Assembly (NCBI GenBank): GCA_963582255.1
Contig: CAUZRD010000071.1
Location: forward strand, 1-9,757
Reading direction: 5' to 3'
DNA length: 9,757 bases
Origin: CAUZRD01 sp963582255
GTDB taxonomy: Bacteria; Pseudomonadota; Alphaproteobacteria; Rhizobiales; TMED25
In this document: piece by piece, positions 1 through 7,114 of the stretch
How the letters are laid out: every line of letters starts with the position of its first letter
How positions within the stretch are numbered: the stretch's first letter is position 1
Position numbers and translations under genes: made by a program
Notes under the pieces: model-generated
What the model was told of the DNA's origin: nothing
Databases searched by the model: none
Seen by the model: the letters and a program-made list of their open reading frames with translations, nothing else

Positions 1-92
1 GTAGTAAGTACTGGAGGGTTAAGTACAGGTTTTTAGGTAAGGAAAAGGTATTATCTCTTGGAGTATGGCCAAATATCAGCCTCACTGATGCG
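1..92 (+). pseudogene. P4-type tyrosine integrase remnant, N-terminal (DUF4102-like) part
   Basis: Reading in frame from base 3 gives SKYWRVKYRFLGKEK, then VLSLGVWPNISLTDA. This matches the hallmark of the N-terminal arm domain of P4-family integrases, usually written G(S/K)KxWRLxYRxxGKExxLxLGxYPxVSLAxAR. The match stops abruptly after the GCG codon at 90-92, where the expected Ala-Arg and the following charged helix are lost. The frame stays open without recognisable similarity to a TAG at 168-170. The gene's true start lies left of the window. A matching downstream piece, the core-binding domain, occurs at 1559-1735, so the gene looks split or heavily decayed. P4-type integrases normally insert islands at tRNA genes, but none is visible here. 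The family call rests on motif recognition and is fairly sure; the exact right edge is approximate. Confidence 0.75.
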
Positions 93-194
93 TGGATTTT
101 CAATCAATTTAACATTTTATTCGGTAACAATCAACTTATCATGGCGAGTTGCCTGATAATAATAAGTTAGTCATTCAATGGAGAAAATCCAGAC

Positions 195-1277
195 ATGAAA
201 TTTCCTCAAATCACAATTTCAGGCAAGCCAGATGAGCGTGGATATGCACATGGGGAAGCACTATCGTCTGAGATTGAGGCAACAATAGACTTCTATGCAA
301 GGATATTTAAGAAGTCATCTGCAGAAATACTTGACCTCGCAAAGCACTTTAGGAGTGTAATCCATGAGTATAATCCCGCGTACTCCGAGGAGATCGAAGG
401 TATTGCCGCTGGAGCAAAAATAAGAGAATCCCTATGGATATATGCATTAAATTCTCGAAGCGAAATTCTCGCACTTGATGTGCCTATGGGCGCAAATGAA
501 TGTACTGCTTTGTGTTTTCAGCCCACGGCTCTTCTGGGGCAAAATTGGGATTGGAGCAGTCAGCTAGAGAATTTAGCCGTTCTATTGCAAATCAGGGTAT
601 CTGAAAACATGACAATTCAGATGCTGACAGAACCGGGAATTATTGGCAAAATTGGTATGAATTCACAAGGTATAGCTGCTTGCCTGAACATTCTGCGGCT
701 AAACAAGCCCCTTGATGGTGTACCAATTCATATAGTACTTCGCTCAATTTTAGAATCACACACGCTTGAAGAAGCCAAGATCGCTGTTCAGAAATCAGGG
801 TATGGGAAAGCCAGCAATATCCTGTTTGGAGATCAAAAAGGAAACTTCAGCTATGTCGAATTTGCGGGTGACGAATCGTTCATGAAACAATGCAGAGAGC
901 AATTCATGGTTCACACAAATCACTATCTAGTGCGGTCAATCAATCCAGATGAGGGTGATTTTTGTAATTCATATGCTCGTTTCAGGACTGCGAATGATAA
1001 AGCATCTACCACGAGAAAATTCACAATTGATAAGATGAAGAAAATTTTGTCAGATCGCTCTGATAGTGCATATCCGATTTGGCGCACTTATAAACCAGAT
1101 ACCAATCTCCAAGAAGTGGGAACAGTAGCAACAATCATAATGGATTTGAAGGAACAGAAATTACATATTCGTAAGGGAAATATCAAATATCTAGAAAAAG
1201 ATAGCGATAGAACTATAGATCAAAACTCGGCAGAAAGTATAGGAAATGAATTTGTCATTGCCTTTGAAAATGATTAG
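195..1277 (+). CDS. C45-family Ntn-hydrolase, acyl-CoA:6-aminopenicillanate acyltransferase-like
   Basis: This 360-residue protein is almost exactly the length of fungal isopenicillin N acyltransferase (357). The predicted nucleophile is Cys103 in NECTALCF (101-108), the position number of the catalytic Cys of the Penicillium enzyme. It is followed by the family-typical GQNWDW (115-120), HTNHY (240-244) and a conserved Ser/Arg region SYARFR (259-264). Family members are made as precursors that cleave themselves just before this Cys; the cut here would be Glu102-Cys103. They move acyl groups onto amines or hydrolyse amides. No signal peptide or membrane segment is seen, so it is probably cytoplasmic. 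The ATG follows GGAG (180-183) by 11 bases, and an in-frame TAG at 168-170 blocks a longer start. It lies alone between two integrase fragments. Bacterial homologues have varied, mostly unknown substrates, so penicillin chemistry should not be assumed. Confidence 0.88.
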   Translation: MKFPQITISGKPDERGYAHGEALSSEIEATIDFYARIFKKSSAEILDLAKHFRSVIHEYNPAYSEEIEGIAAGAKIRESLWIYALNSRSEILALDVPMGANECTALCFQPTALLGQNWDWSSQLENLAVLLQIRVSENMTIQMLTEPGIIGKIGMNSQGIAACLNILRLNKPLDGVPIHIVLRSILESHTLEEAKIAVQKSGYGKASNILFGDQKGNFSYVEFAGDESFMKQCREQFMVHTNHYLVRSINPDEGDFCNSYARFRTANDKASTTRKFTIDKMKKILSDRSDSAYPIWRTYKPDTNLQEVGTVATIIMDLKEQKLHIRKGNIKYLEKDSDRTIDQNSAESIGNEFVIAFEND

Positions 1278-1290
1278 CAATGGCAATCTG

Positions 1291-1348
1291 CCCTAATTCC
1301 GTGTTGAACGGACCTGCCTTCTGCTCTGGGGGTTAGGGGCGATTTTTT
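1291..1348 (+). terminator. possible transcription terminator after the C45 gene
   Basis: CCCTAA (1291-1296) can pair with TTAGGG (1333-1338) around an inner CCGT/ACGG hairpin (1299-1302 with 1308-1311). A run of six T follows at 1343-1348. The outer stem is short and its loop is long, so this is only a candidate. Confidence 0.25.
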
Positions 1349-1558
1349 GCATTTTATTGGGTAAAATTAGCTTGTTCTTTGTTAAATCGGCGGGACAACT
1401 TACACTATCGTTATTGGTTGGAAAAATATTTACTATGGTCAGCACCAAGTTTAGAGGAATCAGGTTATGTGAGCCTTGCGCCAAATAAAAGTACCGGTTA
1501 GGGTTGCTGGATGAGGTTCCCGTTTATAACATAGCCGCTACCGTCAATTCCATTTCAA

Positions 1559-1735
1559 GACCCCAATTTAGTTAAGCAAAATATTTTTATCAATAAACAA
1601 GTTGATCAATCAAACACTTTTAAGGCAGTAGCTGAAGAGTGGCTGCTTATGAAAGAAAAGGAGTGGAAACAAAATAACTTCCAAGACGTTAAACGATCTA
1701 TAGAAAATCATCTCTATCCAGACCTTGGGTCCTAG
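1559..1735 (+). pseudogene. P4-type tyrosine integrase remnant, core-binding domain
   Basis: In the frame of base 1559 the translation runs DPNLVKQN, a spacer, then NTFKAVAEEWLLMKEKEW and SIENHLYPDLGS, ending at TAG (1733-1735). This resembles the start of the core-binding (SAM-like) region of P4 integrases, which reads roughly (I)DP...K, then TFEAVAREW...K...W...R.LE..VFP.LG. The upstream frame is broken by TAG at 1532-1534 and TAG at 1499-1501. The catalytic domain with its Arg-His-Arg-Tyr residues should follow but is absent downstream. This piece continues, in protein order, from the fragment at 1-92, with about 15-20 residues of linker missing. The intervening 1.46 kb carries the C45 gene. 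The family call rests on motif recognition, and no intact start exists. Confidence 0.72.
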
Positions 1736-2016
1736 TCAAAAGTTAATCACCAAAATACTAAAGGGGTAAAATGGCTAAAGAAAGTTTTAAATCACGTGAA
1801 GAGAGGGCAAAAAGTTCTACCTCGGCTTATGCTTTTGAAAAGGCGACAGTATTTTATCAGAAAATTCCGGAATTGGCTTTTAAAGCTTAAGGGTGGATCG
1901 GTTTCTATTATTGTTTTGCAGCCTAAAAGATTAATGAGAAAAATATAAAAAAACTAAATACTAGTCTGAGTTATTCCAGCAGAATTTCTCAATATTAATT
2001 TGACGCTGAAAATGTT
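1736..2016. other. gene-poor spacer between integrase remnant and transporter
   Basis: Apart from one short ORF at 1771-1890, listed separately, I see nothing recognisable. The stretch is A+T-rich and contains no continuation of the integrase in any forward frame I read. I found no convincing -35/-10 pair for the transporter. Confidence 0.5.
1771..1890 (+). CDS. possible small protein of unknown function (39 aa)
   Basis: An ATG at 1771 is preceded by AAGGGG (1761-1766) with four bases between, a usable ribosome binding site. The frame runs 39 codons to TAA (1888-1890). The peptide starts MAKESFKSREERAKS and is charged in its first half, with no membrane segment or known motif that I recognise. 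It follows the integrase remnant directly, so it may be a real small gene or a fragment of a lost island gene. The case rests only on the ribosome binding site and the open frame. Confidence 0.25.
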   Translation: MAKESFKSREERAKSSTSAYAFEKATVFYQKIPELAFKA

Positions 2017-2880
2017 TTGAAAAACTCAGAACTATTACTTGCAGCCAGTGTCCCACTGCTTTGGGGATTCGGATTTACCTTTACAAAGGTCGGACTGAAT
2101 GAATTTCCGCCTTTGTTTTTAATGGGCCTTCGTTTCTCATTGGCATCATTGGTACTGATCTGGTTTGTACCAATTCCCCGCGGTCAGCTGAAACAGATAT
2201 TCTGGATTTCCTTTGTAGGATCCACCCTGCGGTACGGCATGACGTACACGGGGCTTTCCATGATTGATGCCTCATTGGCAATCATAATTATGCAGCTGGG
2301 AGTACCATTTTCGGTCCTGTTGGCAGCAATCCTTTTCAAGGACAAGCCAGGAATTCAGCGCATTTTGGGAATGCTAATTTCTTTTGCGGGAATTATTTTG
2401 ATTGCAGGCCAACCAAGTTTAATTGGTCAACTACCGGCAATTTTGCTAACTGCAGCAGGAGCGATGATGTGGGCCTTGGGGCAGGTTATGGTTAAACGAC
2501 TTGAAAATCCGCCATCCGGATTTGCTTTGACTGCATGGATTGGAGTTTTTTCAGGCCCGCAGACGATTCTGGGATCCTTCATTTTTGAAGAAAATCAGCT
2601 GGAATCTTTGGCACAGGCAAGTTGGATTGGCTGGGGAGTGATTCTGTATGGTTCTTTTCTCATGACGGTTTTGGGTTACGGGATTTGGTATCATGTCCTT
2701 TCCCGCAATCCAGTCTCAAAGGTTATGCCTGTAATGCTACTGCTTCCTGTATTCACAATTGCCTCAAGTATGCTTTTTCTTGGAGAACAACCCTCTCTCA
2801 TGATTTTCATTGGTGCAGCCGTGGTTTTCGGTGGAGTCTCGTTGATCGTGTTAACCAAAGATTCAAAGCTGACTTCATGA
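2017..2880 (+). CDS. EamA/YdeD-like drug/metabolite (DMT) transporter, inner membrane
   Basis: This 287-residue protein has about ten hydrophobic segments (near 5-25, 34-52, 60-80, 88-108, 115-131, 138-157, 170-188, 203-224, 234-254, 262-280), the two five-helix EamA repeats. Family signatures are visible: PLLWGFGFTFTKVGL (13-27), FPPLFLMGLRF (30-40), YGIW (221-224) and LGEQPS (255-260). The C-terminal half resembles E. coli EamA (YdeD), an exporter of cysteine-pathway metabolites, but the substrate cannot be read from sequence. The start is unusual: TTG at 2017, because an in-frame TAA at 1996-1998 leaves no ATG or GTG before it. The ATG at 2012 is in another frame and stops at once. No good Shine-Dalgarno precedes it, so expression may be weak or the start region may have changed. 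Its A+T-rich composition resembles the C45 gene, not the following operon. Confidence 0.9.
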   Translation: MKNSELLLAASVPLLWGFGFTFTKVGLNEFPPLFLMGLRFSLASLVLIWFVPIPRGQLKQIFWISFVGSTLRYGMTYTGLSMIDASLAIIIMQLGVPFSVLLAAILFKDKPGIQRILGMLISFAGIILIAGQPSLIGQLPAILLTAAGAMMWALGQVMVKRLENPPSGFALTAWIGVFSGPQTILGSFIFEENQLESLAQASWIGWGVILYGSFLMTVLGYGIWYHVLSRNPVSKVMPVMLLLPVFTIASSMLFLGEQPSLMIFIGAAVVFGGVSLIVLTKDSKLTS

Positions 2881-2931
2881 AAATGATGCCAAAGAATAAT
2901 TTAATAAATATAAAAATGTCCAGAGTAAAAT

Positions 2932-2955
2932 TAAAAAAATCGTAACTATTTTTTA
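2932..2955. terminator. possible A/T-only bidirectional terminator
   Basis: TAAAAAAAT (2932-2940) can pair with ATTTTTTA (2948-2955), with one bulged A and a seven-base loop. It lies about 50 bases after the transporter stop and 40 before the hyuA promoters. The stem has no G-C pairs, so it would be weak. Confidence 0.2.
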
Positions 2956-2993
2956 CATTTCTGCCTAGATGCTTCTCCAGATGGCACCGACTC

Positions 2994-3022
2994 TTGACAT
3001 ATTTTGATTTTCCTATTATTTT
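2994..3022 (+). promoter_or_regulatory. sigma70-like promoter P1 upstream of hyuA
   Basis: A consensus -35 TTGACA (2994-2999) is followed after 17 bases by TATTTT (3017-3022), four of six matches to TATAAT. The spacing is optimal. It overlaps no gene and faces hyuA. Confidence 0.5.
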
Positions 3023-3024
3023 AA

Positions 3025-3054
3025 TTGACGGAAGAGACGTTCTAGAGATATACT
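3025..3054 (+). promoter_or_regulatory. sigma70-like promoter P2 upstream of hyuA
   Basis: TTGACG (3025-3030) and TATACT (3049-3054) each match consensus at five of six bases, with an 18-base spacer. Transcription would begin near 3061, leaving a leader of about 60 bases before hyuA. This is the better of the two tandem candidates. Confidence 0.55.
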
Positions 3055-3060
3055 ACTAAT

Positions 3061-3076
3061 TTTTGGCTAACCAAAA
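3061..3076. promoter_or_regulatory. perfect palindrome at the predicted hyuA start site, candidate operator
   Basis: TTTTGGCTAACCAAAA is a perfect six-base inverted repeat with a four-base centre (CTAA). It begins almost exactly at the start site predicted from promoter P2. A dimeric repressor bound there would block transcription of hyuAB. The regulator is not in the window, and the site could instead be a small leader hairpin. Confidence 0.4.
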
Positions 3077-3119
3077 TGATCTTACCTGACGACTATAACC
3101 AGCGAAAGGGCTTCCAATT

Positions 3120-5135
3120 ATGCGTGTCGGAATCGAAGTAGGTGGGACGTTTACAGACTTGTTGCGTCTGGATGAAGCGGGACGGGCACAATTTGTCAAG
3201 GTGCCGAGCGTGCCGCGGCGTCCCGACGAAGGCGCCTACTCGGCACTCGTAGAGGCCGGAATAGACGTCGCCGAGATCGACGAACTGGTGCATGGTTCGA
3301 CGGTAGCAACCAACGCGGTATTGGAGCGCTCCGGTGCGCGTGTAGCCTTCATTACCACCCAGGGGTTTCGCGACATCCTATTCATGCAGCGGAGTAATCG
3401 ACACTTGGTATTCGAACTTGCCTATCAGAAGCCTGTCCCTATCGTGCAGCGCCGCGACTGCTTTGAGGTCGCCGAGCGGATCATCGCCGACGGCTCGGTA
3501 GAGACCCCTATCGACCTTGATGCGGTCGAGCAGGCATTATTTTCGGCGCTAGCGAACGGGGGCTATGAAGCGGTAGCGATCTGCCTCCTCAACGCTTACG
3601 CCAATCCGACCCACGAACGCGTCCTGGCTGAACTAATCAGTCACCGGCTCCAGGACTTAGTGGTCACGTGCTCGTCCGACATCGCGCCCGAGTTCAGAGA
3701 ATATGAGCGCGCCTCGACCACCGTTATCGCTGCCCACGTGCAACCGGTGATTTCGGAATACATTGGCCGGTTCAAGCGCTACCTCGAATCAAATGGTTTT
3801 GCCGGTAGCTTTAGCCTCATGCAATCCAACGGCGGCCGATTGCCGAGTGCTGGGATGCGCCGCAACCCGGTAACTGCGCTGTTTTCGGGACCGGCCGCAG
3901 GGGTTATGGGCGCGGTCCGCCAGGCCGCTTTGTCGGGCTACGACAACCTCGTTACCTTCGACATGGGCGGTACTAGCACCGATGTATGCCTGGTCGAGGA
4001 CGGCGAACCCGAGTTGACCAGCCAGACTGAGATCGGTGGCCTACCTGTGCGCACGCCACTCTTCGACATCGTCTCGATAGGCGCAGGTTGCGGTAGCATT
4101 GTTTGGGTTGACGAAGGAGGTATGCTGCGCGTCGGACCACAGAGCGCCGGAGCTGACCCTGGGCCAGCCTGCTATGGTCGCGGCGGCGTTCAGCCGACCA
4201 TAACCGATGCCCACATTATTCAGGGCACAATCCGCCCCGAGGCCTTCCTCGGTGGCACAATGGAGGTCGATGCATTAGCCTCCCAACGAGTCTTTGGAAA
4301 CGTAGCTGCACACTTCGATATGGCACTCCCCGAAATGGCCGACAGTGCCATTCGTTTGGCAGACGCCAACATCGTACGCGCGATCCAGATCATCTCCACC
4401 GAGCGCGGACGCGATCCGCGTGACTATGTGCTGGTCGCCTTCGGCGGCGCAGGTCCCTTGCACGCGGCACGCGTGGCAGAGGACCTGGATATCCGCACCA
4501 TTCTCGTGCCGCCCTTCGCCGGGGTGCTGTCGGCGTATGGGCTGCTGGCCTCTGATTATCGCCTGTTTGAAACCCGGACTCGCCGTATTGTGATCGAAGA
4601 GAACGCAGCGTCCATCGTGCGGGAGACCGCGGCCGAAATGCAGGGCCACATTGTTGAGCATTTTCGTGACATCGGTCTCCAAGAACGGGAACTTTCCTTC
4701 ACCCTAACACTGGAGATGCGTTTCGTCGGCCAGGCATTCGAGGTTCCAGTTAATATCGACCCCACGGCCCTTGATCAACTGACTGTTGACGGTCTGCTCG
4801 CTGCCTTCTCCGCTGCTCACCAGCGGATGTATTTCCACGGCGGTGCCAGCGGGAATCCTGTTGAGGTTGTCTCATTCCGGCTCGGAGCTGTATCGCCGCT
4901 CAAACAAGCGCCAATGCTGACCGAGACGTACAACGACGGGGATACGATCACCGACCGGCACCATATTTTCGATGGAAGCCGGGAGGTCGAGTGTAAATTT
5001 ACCCGCCGCACCGGAATGAACTCCAGCCTTGATGGCCCCGCCATCATCGACGACGAAACTTCGACCATCTTCGTCCCTGCCGGATGGCAAACCGAGATCG
5101 ACGACCACAAGAACCTGATCATGAGGAGGTCCTGA
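3120..5135 (+). CDS. hyuA: hydantoinase/oxoprolinase subunit A (HyuA family)
   Basis: The protein is 671 residues, within the usual 650-720 range. HyuA and HyuB together form an ATP-dependent hydrolase of cyclic amides (N-methylhydantoin, hydantoins, 5-oxoproline or caprolactam in characterised members). HyuA has the ASKHA-type fold and phosphorylates the substrate. Visible signatures are GGTFTD (8-13, N-terminal phosphate-binding loop), VHGSTVATNA (58-67), FSGPAAG (255-261), FDMGGTSTD (280-288, second phosphate loop), SIGAGCGSI (319-327), GADPGPACYGRGG (344-356) and FGGAGPLH (441-448). The ATG at 3120 is the only good start, since an in-frame TAA lies at 3096-3098. A weak purine-rich site (GAAAGGG, 3104-3110) precedes it. 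The gene stops two bases before hyuB. High G+C and codon use set this operon apart from its neighbours. Substrate is undetermined; acetone carboxylase subunits are a related alternative but less likely with this partner. Confidence 0.93.
   Translation: MRVGIEVGGTFTDLLRLDEAGRAQFVKVPSVPRRPDEGAYSALVEAGIDVAEIDELVHGSTVATNAVLERSGARVAFITTQGFRDILFMQRSNRHLVFELAYQKPVPIVQRRDCFEVAERIIADGSVETPIDLDAVEQALFSALANGGYEAVAICLLNAYANPTHERVLAELISHRLQDLVVTCSSDIAPEFREYERASTTVIAAHVQPVISEYIGRFKRYLESNGFAGSFSLMQSNGGRLPSAGMRRNPVTALFSGPAAGVMGAVRQAALSGYDNLVTFDMGGTSTDVCLVEDGEPELTSQTEIGGLPVRTPLFDIVSIGAGCGSIVWVDEGGMLRVGPQSAGADPGPACYGRGGVQPTITDAHIIQGTIRPEAFLGGTMEVDALASQRVFGNVAAHFDMALPEMADSAIRLADANIVRAIQIISTERGRDPRDYVLVAFGGAGPLHAARVAEDLDIRTILVPPFAGVLSAYGLLASDYRLFETRTRRIVIEENAASIVRETAAEMQGHIVEHFRDIGLQERELSFTLTLEMRFVGQAFEVPVNIDPTALDQLTVDGLLAAFSAAHQRMYFHGGASGNPVEVVSFRLGAVSPLKQAPMLTETYNDGDTITDRHHIFDGSREVECKFTRRTGMNSSLDGPAIIDDETSTIFVPAGWQTEIDDHKNLIMRRS
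5124..5130 (+). promoter_or_regulatory. ribosome binding site fixing the hyuB start
   Basis: AGGAGGT (5124-5130) inside the last codons of hyuA lies seven bases before the ATG at 5138. It favours this start over the in-frame ATG at 5084, which would add 18 residues lying within hyuA. Confidence 0.85.
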
Positions 5136-5137
5136 CT

Positions 5138-6811
5138 ATGGCGCTCAACCCCACCGACTACGCGGTTATCAGCCAGGCACTGATCGCTGCTACCCACGAG
5201 ATGGGGGCCAAGCTGATACGCTCCGCCTACTCGACCATTGTGCGCGATGCTAGCGATGCCTCATCAGCGCTTCTCGATTCGGACGGCCAGGCGGTGGCAC
5301 AAGCGGAGCTTTTGATTCAGCAACTTGGCTCTCTGTCGGCAACATTTGGGCCGTGTGCCGAGCACCACCCCGTCGACACCTTGGTCGAGGGTGACTTCTA
5401 TATCAACAACGACCCCTTCCACGGCGGTCAGCATTTACCCGACGTGTTCATCTTCTCGCCCATCTTCTTTGAAGGCGAGTTGATGGGGTTCGGCGCTACG
5501 GTCGCCCACCACATAGATATTGGAGGAGGCGCTCCGGGTCTCAACATGGGGGCACGCGAAATTTACCAGGAAGGCCTAATCATCCCGCCCAGCAGGTATA
5601 ATGTGGAGCGCGATTGGAACGGCGGATCGTTCGAGCGCCTGATTGCTTCCAACATCCGCGTTCCCAACCAGACCATCGGCGATATGAATGCCCAATTTGC
5701 CGGTAACGCTATCGGAGCAGCGCGCGTCCATCAGCTGTGTCGCAAATACGGCCCCGAGGCGGTGAAGGAGACCATGGCGTTGCTGATAGACTATTCCGAG
5801 CGCCGCATGCGGGCTGCAATCGCCGAGGTGCCTGATGGCACCTTCCACGGCGAGGACGTGATTGACGATGATGGCCTGGGCGGGGGCCCCTTGACGGTTC
5901 GAGCAACAGTAACTATCAACGGTGACGAGGCGGCTGTCGACTTTGAAGGCACCAGCGATCAGATCGCATCTAACATGAACTCTCCATTCGCATCAACGGT
6001 ATCAGCGGCAATCGGTTGCGTGAAGGCAGCACTGACAAGCCCGGACATTCCCTACAATGCTGGCATTACCCGACCGGTCACAGTTACGGCACCTTACGGG
6101 TCGCTGCTGAATCCAAAACACCCAGCGCCAGTACGGGCACGCATGACGGCCACCAACCGCGTCTTCAACGCGGTGATGAAAGCACTCGCCCAAGTCGTTC
6201 CCGATAAGGTGATCGCAACTGGCTTTGACACCACCACGGGCCCCTATCTGAGCCATCGTAGTGACGCTGGCTATAAGGTTTACCACGAGATAATAGGCGG
6301 CGGCTATGGAGCGTCTGCGCACAACAATGGCTGTTCCGGGGTCGACGGTCCACTTGGCAACTGTAGCAATGCGCCGGTCGAGACCTTGGACATGGACTTC
6401 GATTATTTCCGCGTGAGCGAATATAGCCTGATCCAGGATTCGGGTGGTGGCGGGGAGTTTCGTGGCGGTCTCGGGGTTCGGCGACGCTACGAGATCCTTA
6501 AGGACGATGTGCAGTATGCGCAGTACGGGGACCGCTTCCAATTCCAACCTGAAGGCCTGTTTGCGGGCGAACCGGGCTCATTGGCATATTGCACGATCGA
6601 ACGTGGCGGTGAGATCTCGCAGCTCAAAAGCAAGGAATCGGCATGGTTGCAGACGGGCGACGTTTTGACAGTTAACACTGGTGGCGGTGGTGGCTATGGA
6701 TCACCGACAAGCCGAGCGGGCAATCAGCTCGACGACGACGTTGAGCAAGGAAAGGTCTCGCCGGAGGCAGCGACCGCTGTCTACGGGGCGGACATTGAGG
6801 CCTCCAAGTAA
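5138..6811 (+). CDS. hyuB: hydantoinase/oxoprolinase subunit B (HyuB family)
   Basis: This is a 557-residue partner of HyuA, a typical length for the HydB/oxoprolinase-B family. HyuB completes ring opening of the phosphorylated cyclic amide. Family blocks are present in order: YSTIVRDASDASSAL (31-45), NNDPFHGGQHLPD (90-102), AHHIDIGG (123-130), QEGLIIPP (144-151), SNIRVPNQTIGD (171-182), GGGGEFRGGLG (436-446) and the glycine-rich GGGGGYGSP (515-523) near the C-terminus. The start is set by the strong ribosome binding site seven bases upstream, and the gap to the hyuA stop is two bases, so the pair is certainly translated from one message. The protein has no signal peptide and should be cytoplasmic. 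The usual companions (hydantoin racemase, carbamoylase, permease, regulator) are missing next to it, leaving the substrate open. Confidence 0.93.
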   Translation: MALNPTDYAVISQALIAATHEMGAKLIRSAYSTIVRDASDASSALLDSDGQAVAQAELLIQQLGSLSATFGPCAEHHPVDTLVEGDFYINNDPFHGGQHLPDVFIFSPIFFEGELMGFGATVAHHIDIGGGAPGLNMGAREIYQEGLIIPPSRYNVERDWNGGSFERLIASNIRVPNQTIGDMNAQFAGNAIGAARVHQLCRKYGPEAVKETMALLIDYSERRMRAAIAEVPDGTFHGEDVIDDDGLGGGPLTVRATVTINGDEAAVDFEGTSDQIASNMNSPFASTVSAAIGCVKAALTSPDIPYNAGITRPVTVTAPYGSLLNPKHPAPVRARMTATNRVFNAVMKALAQVVPDKVIATGFDTTTGPYLSHRSDAGYKVYHEIIGGGYGASAHNNGCSGVDGPLGNCSNAPVETLDMDFDYFRVSEYSLIQDSGGGGEFRGGLGVRRRYEILKDDVQYAQYGDRFQFQPEGLFAGEPGSLAYCTIERGGEISQLKSKESAWLQTGDVLTVNTGGGGGYGSPTSRAGNQLDDDVEQGKVSPEAATAVYGADIEASK

Positions 6812-7004
6812 GTGCCCGACGCTAACCCAAGCAATGTTAATCCAGGGCCGCATTCCCACAGCTCAATTTCGGTGGATCTCGTCGCCTTCCATCACAAAAG
6901 CTTATGGTTAAAGTCGTCGGTGGAGTCCGTTTTGCTCAGACAAGTCTGGCGTTGCCTTCCCGTTGGTCCGCATCTAGTTTGCTAGTAGACAAGCTTCTCA
7001 CAAA

Positions 7005-7039
7005 TTGCTCTTCGGGCAATCTTGACAAGAGCAAATTTT
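7005..7039 (+). terminator. candidate terminator downstream of hyuAB
   Basis: TTGCTCTT (7005-7012) pairs perfectly with AAGAGCAA (7027-7034) and is followed by ATTTT. A second stem, ATTGC (7004-7008) with GCAAT (7016-7020), uses overlapping bases and would compete. The T run is short, so termination is only possible, about 190 bases after hyuB. Confidence 0.3.
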
Positions 7040-7114
7040 CGGCGGTCTTCAGAGCTGCTATCAATTTTAATTGAGAAACCCATGCACGAGATCAACATCC
7101 CTCAGGCTATTATC

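Noticed and set aside
1293..1484. Reverse-strand open frame of 63 codons after the C45 gene
   Set aside because: Its composition is not protein-like, it has no recognisable motif, and it overlaps the candidate terminator.
1403..1501. Forward frame reading HYRYWLEKYLLW and GYVSLAPNK, faintly like a second integrase arm domain
   Set aside because: The match is a few scattered residues with wrong spacing and ends at a stop. It is in the frame of the later integrase piece, but I cannot separate it from chance.
2622..2945. 107-codon forward frame overlapping the transporter C-terminus
   Set aside because: It is a shadow frame of the transporter, which is clearly the coding one.
4275..4682. 135-codon reverse frame inside hyuA
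   Set aside because: It is antisense to strongly conserved HyuA blocks; long antisense frames are common in G+C-rich genes.
5084..5137. N-terminal extension of hyuB by 18 residues
   Set aside because: It overlaps the hyuA end, is not family-like, and the strong AGGAGG lies after it, before the ATG at 5138.
6002..6547. 181-codon reverse frame inside hyuB
   Set aside because: It is antisense to conserved HyuB sequence and lacks a ribosome binding site or known motif.
6681..6911. Forward frame spanning the hyuB end and running past it
   Set aside because: Most of it is the wrong frame of the glycine-rich HyuB C-terminus, and the tail is not recognisable.
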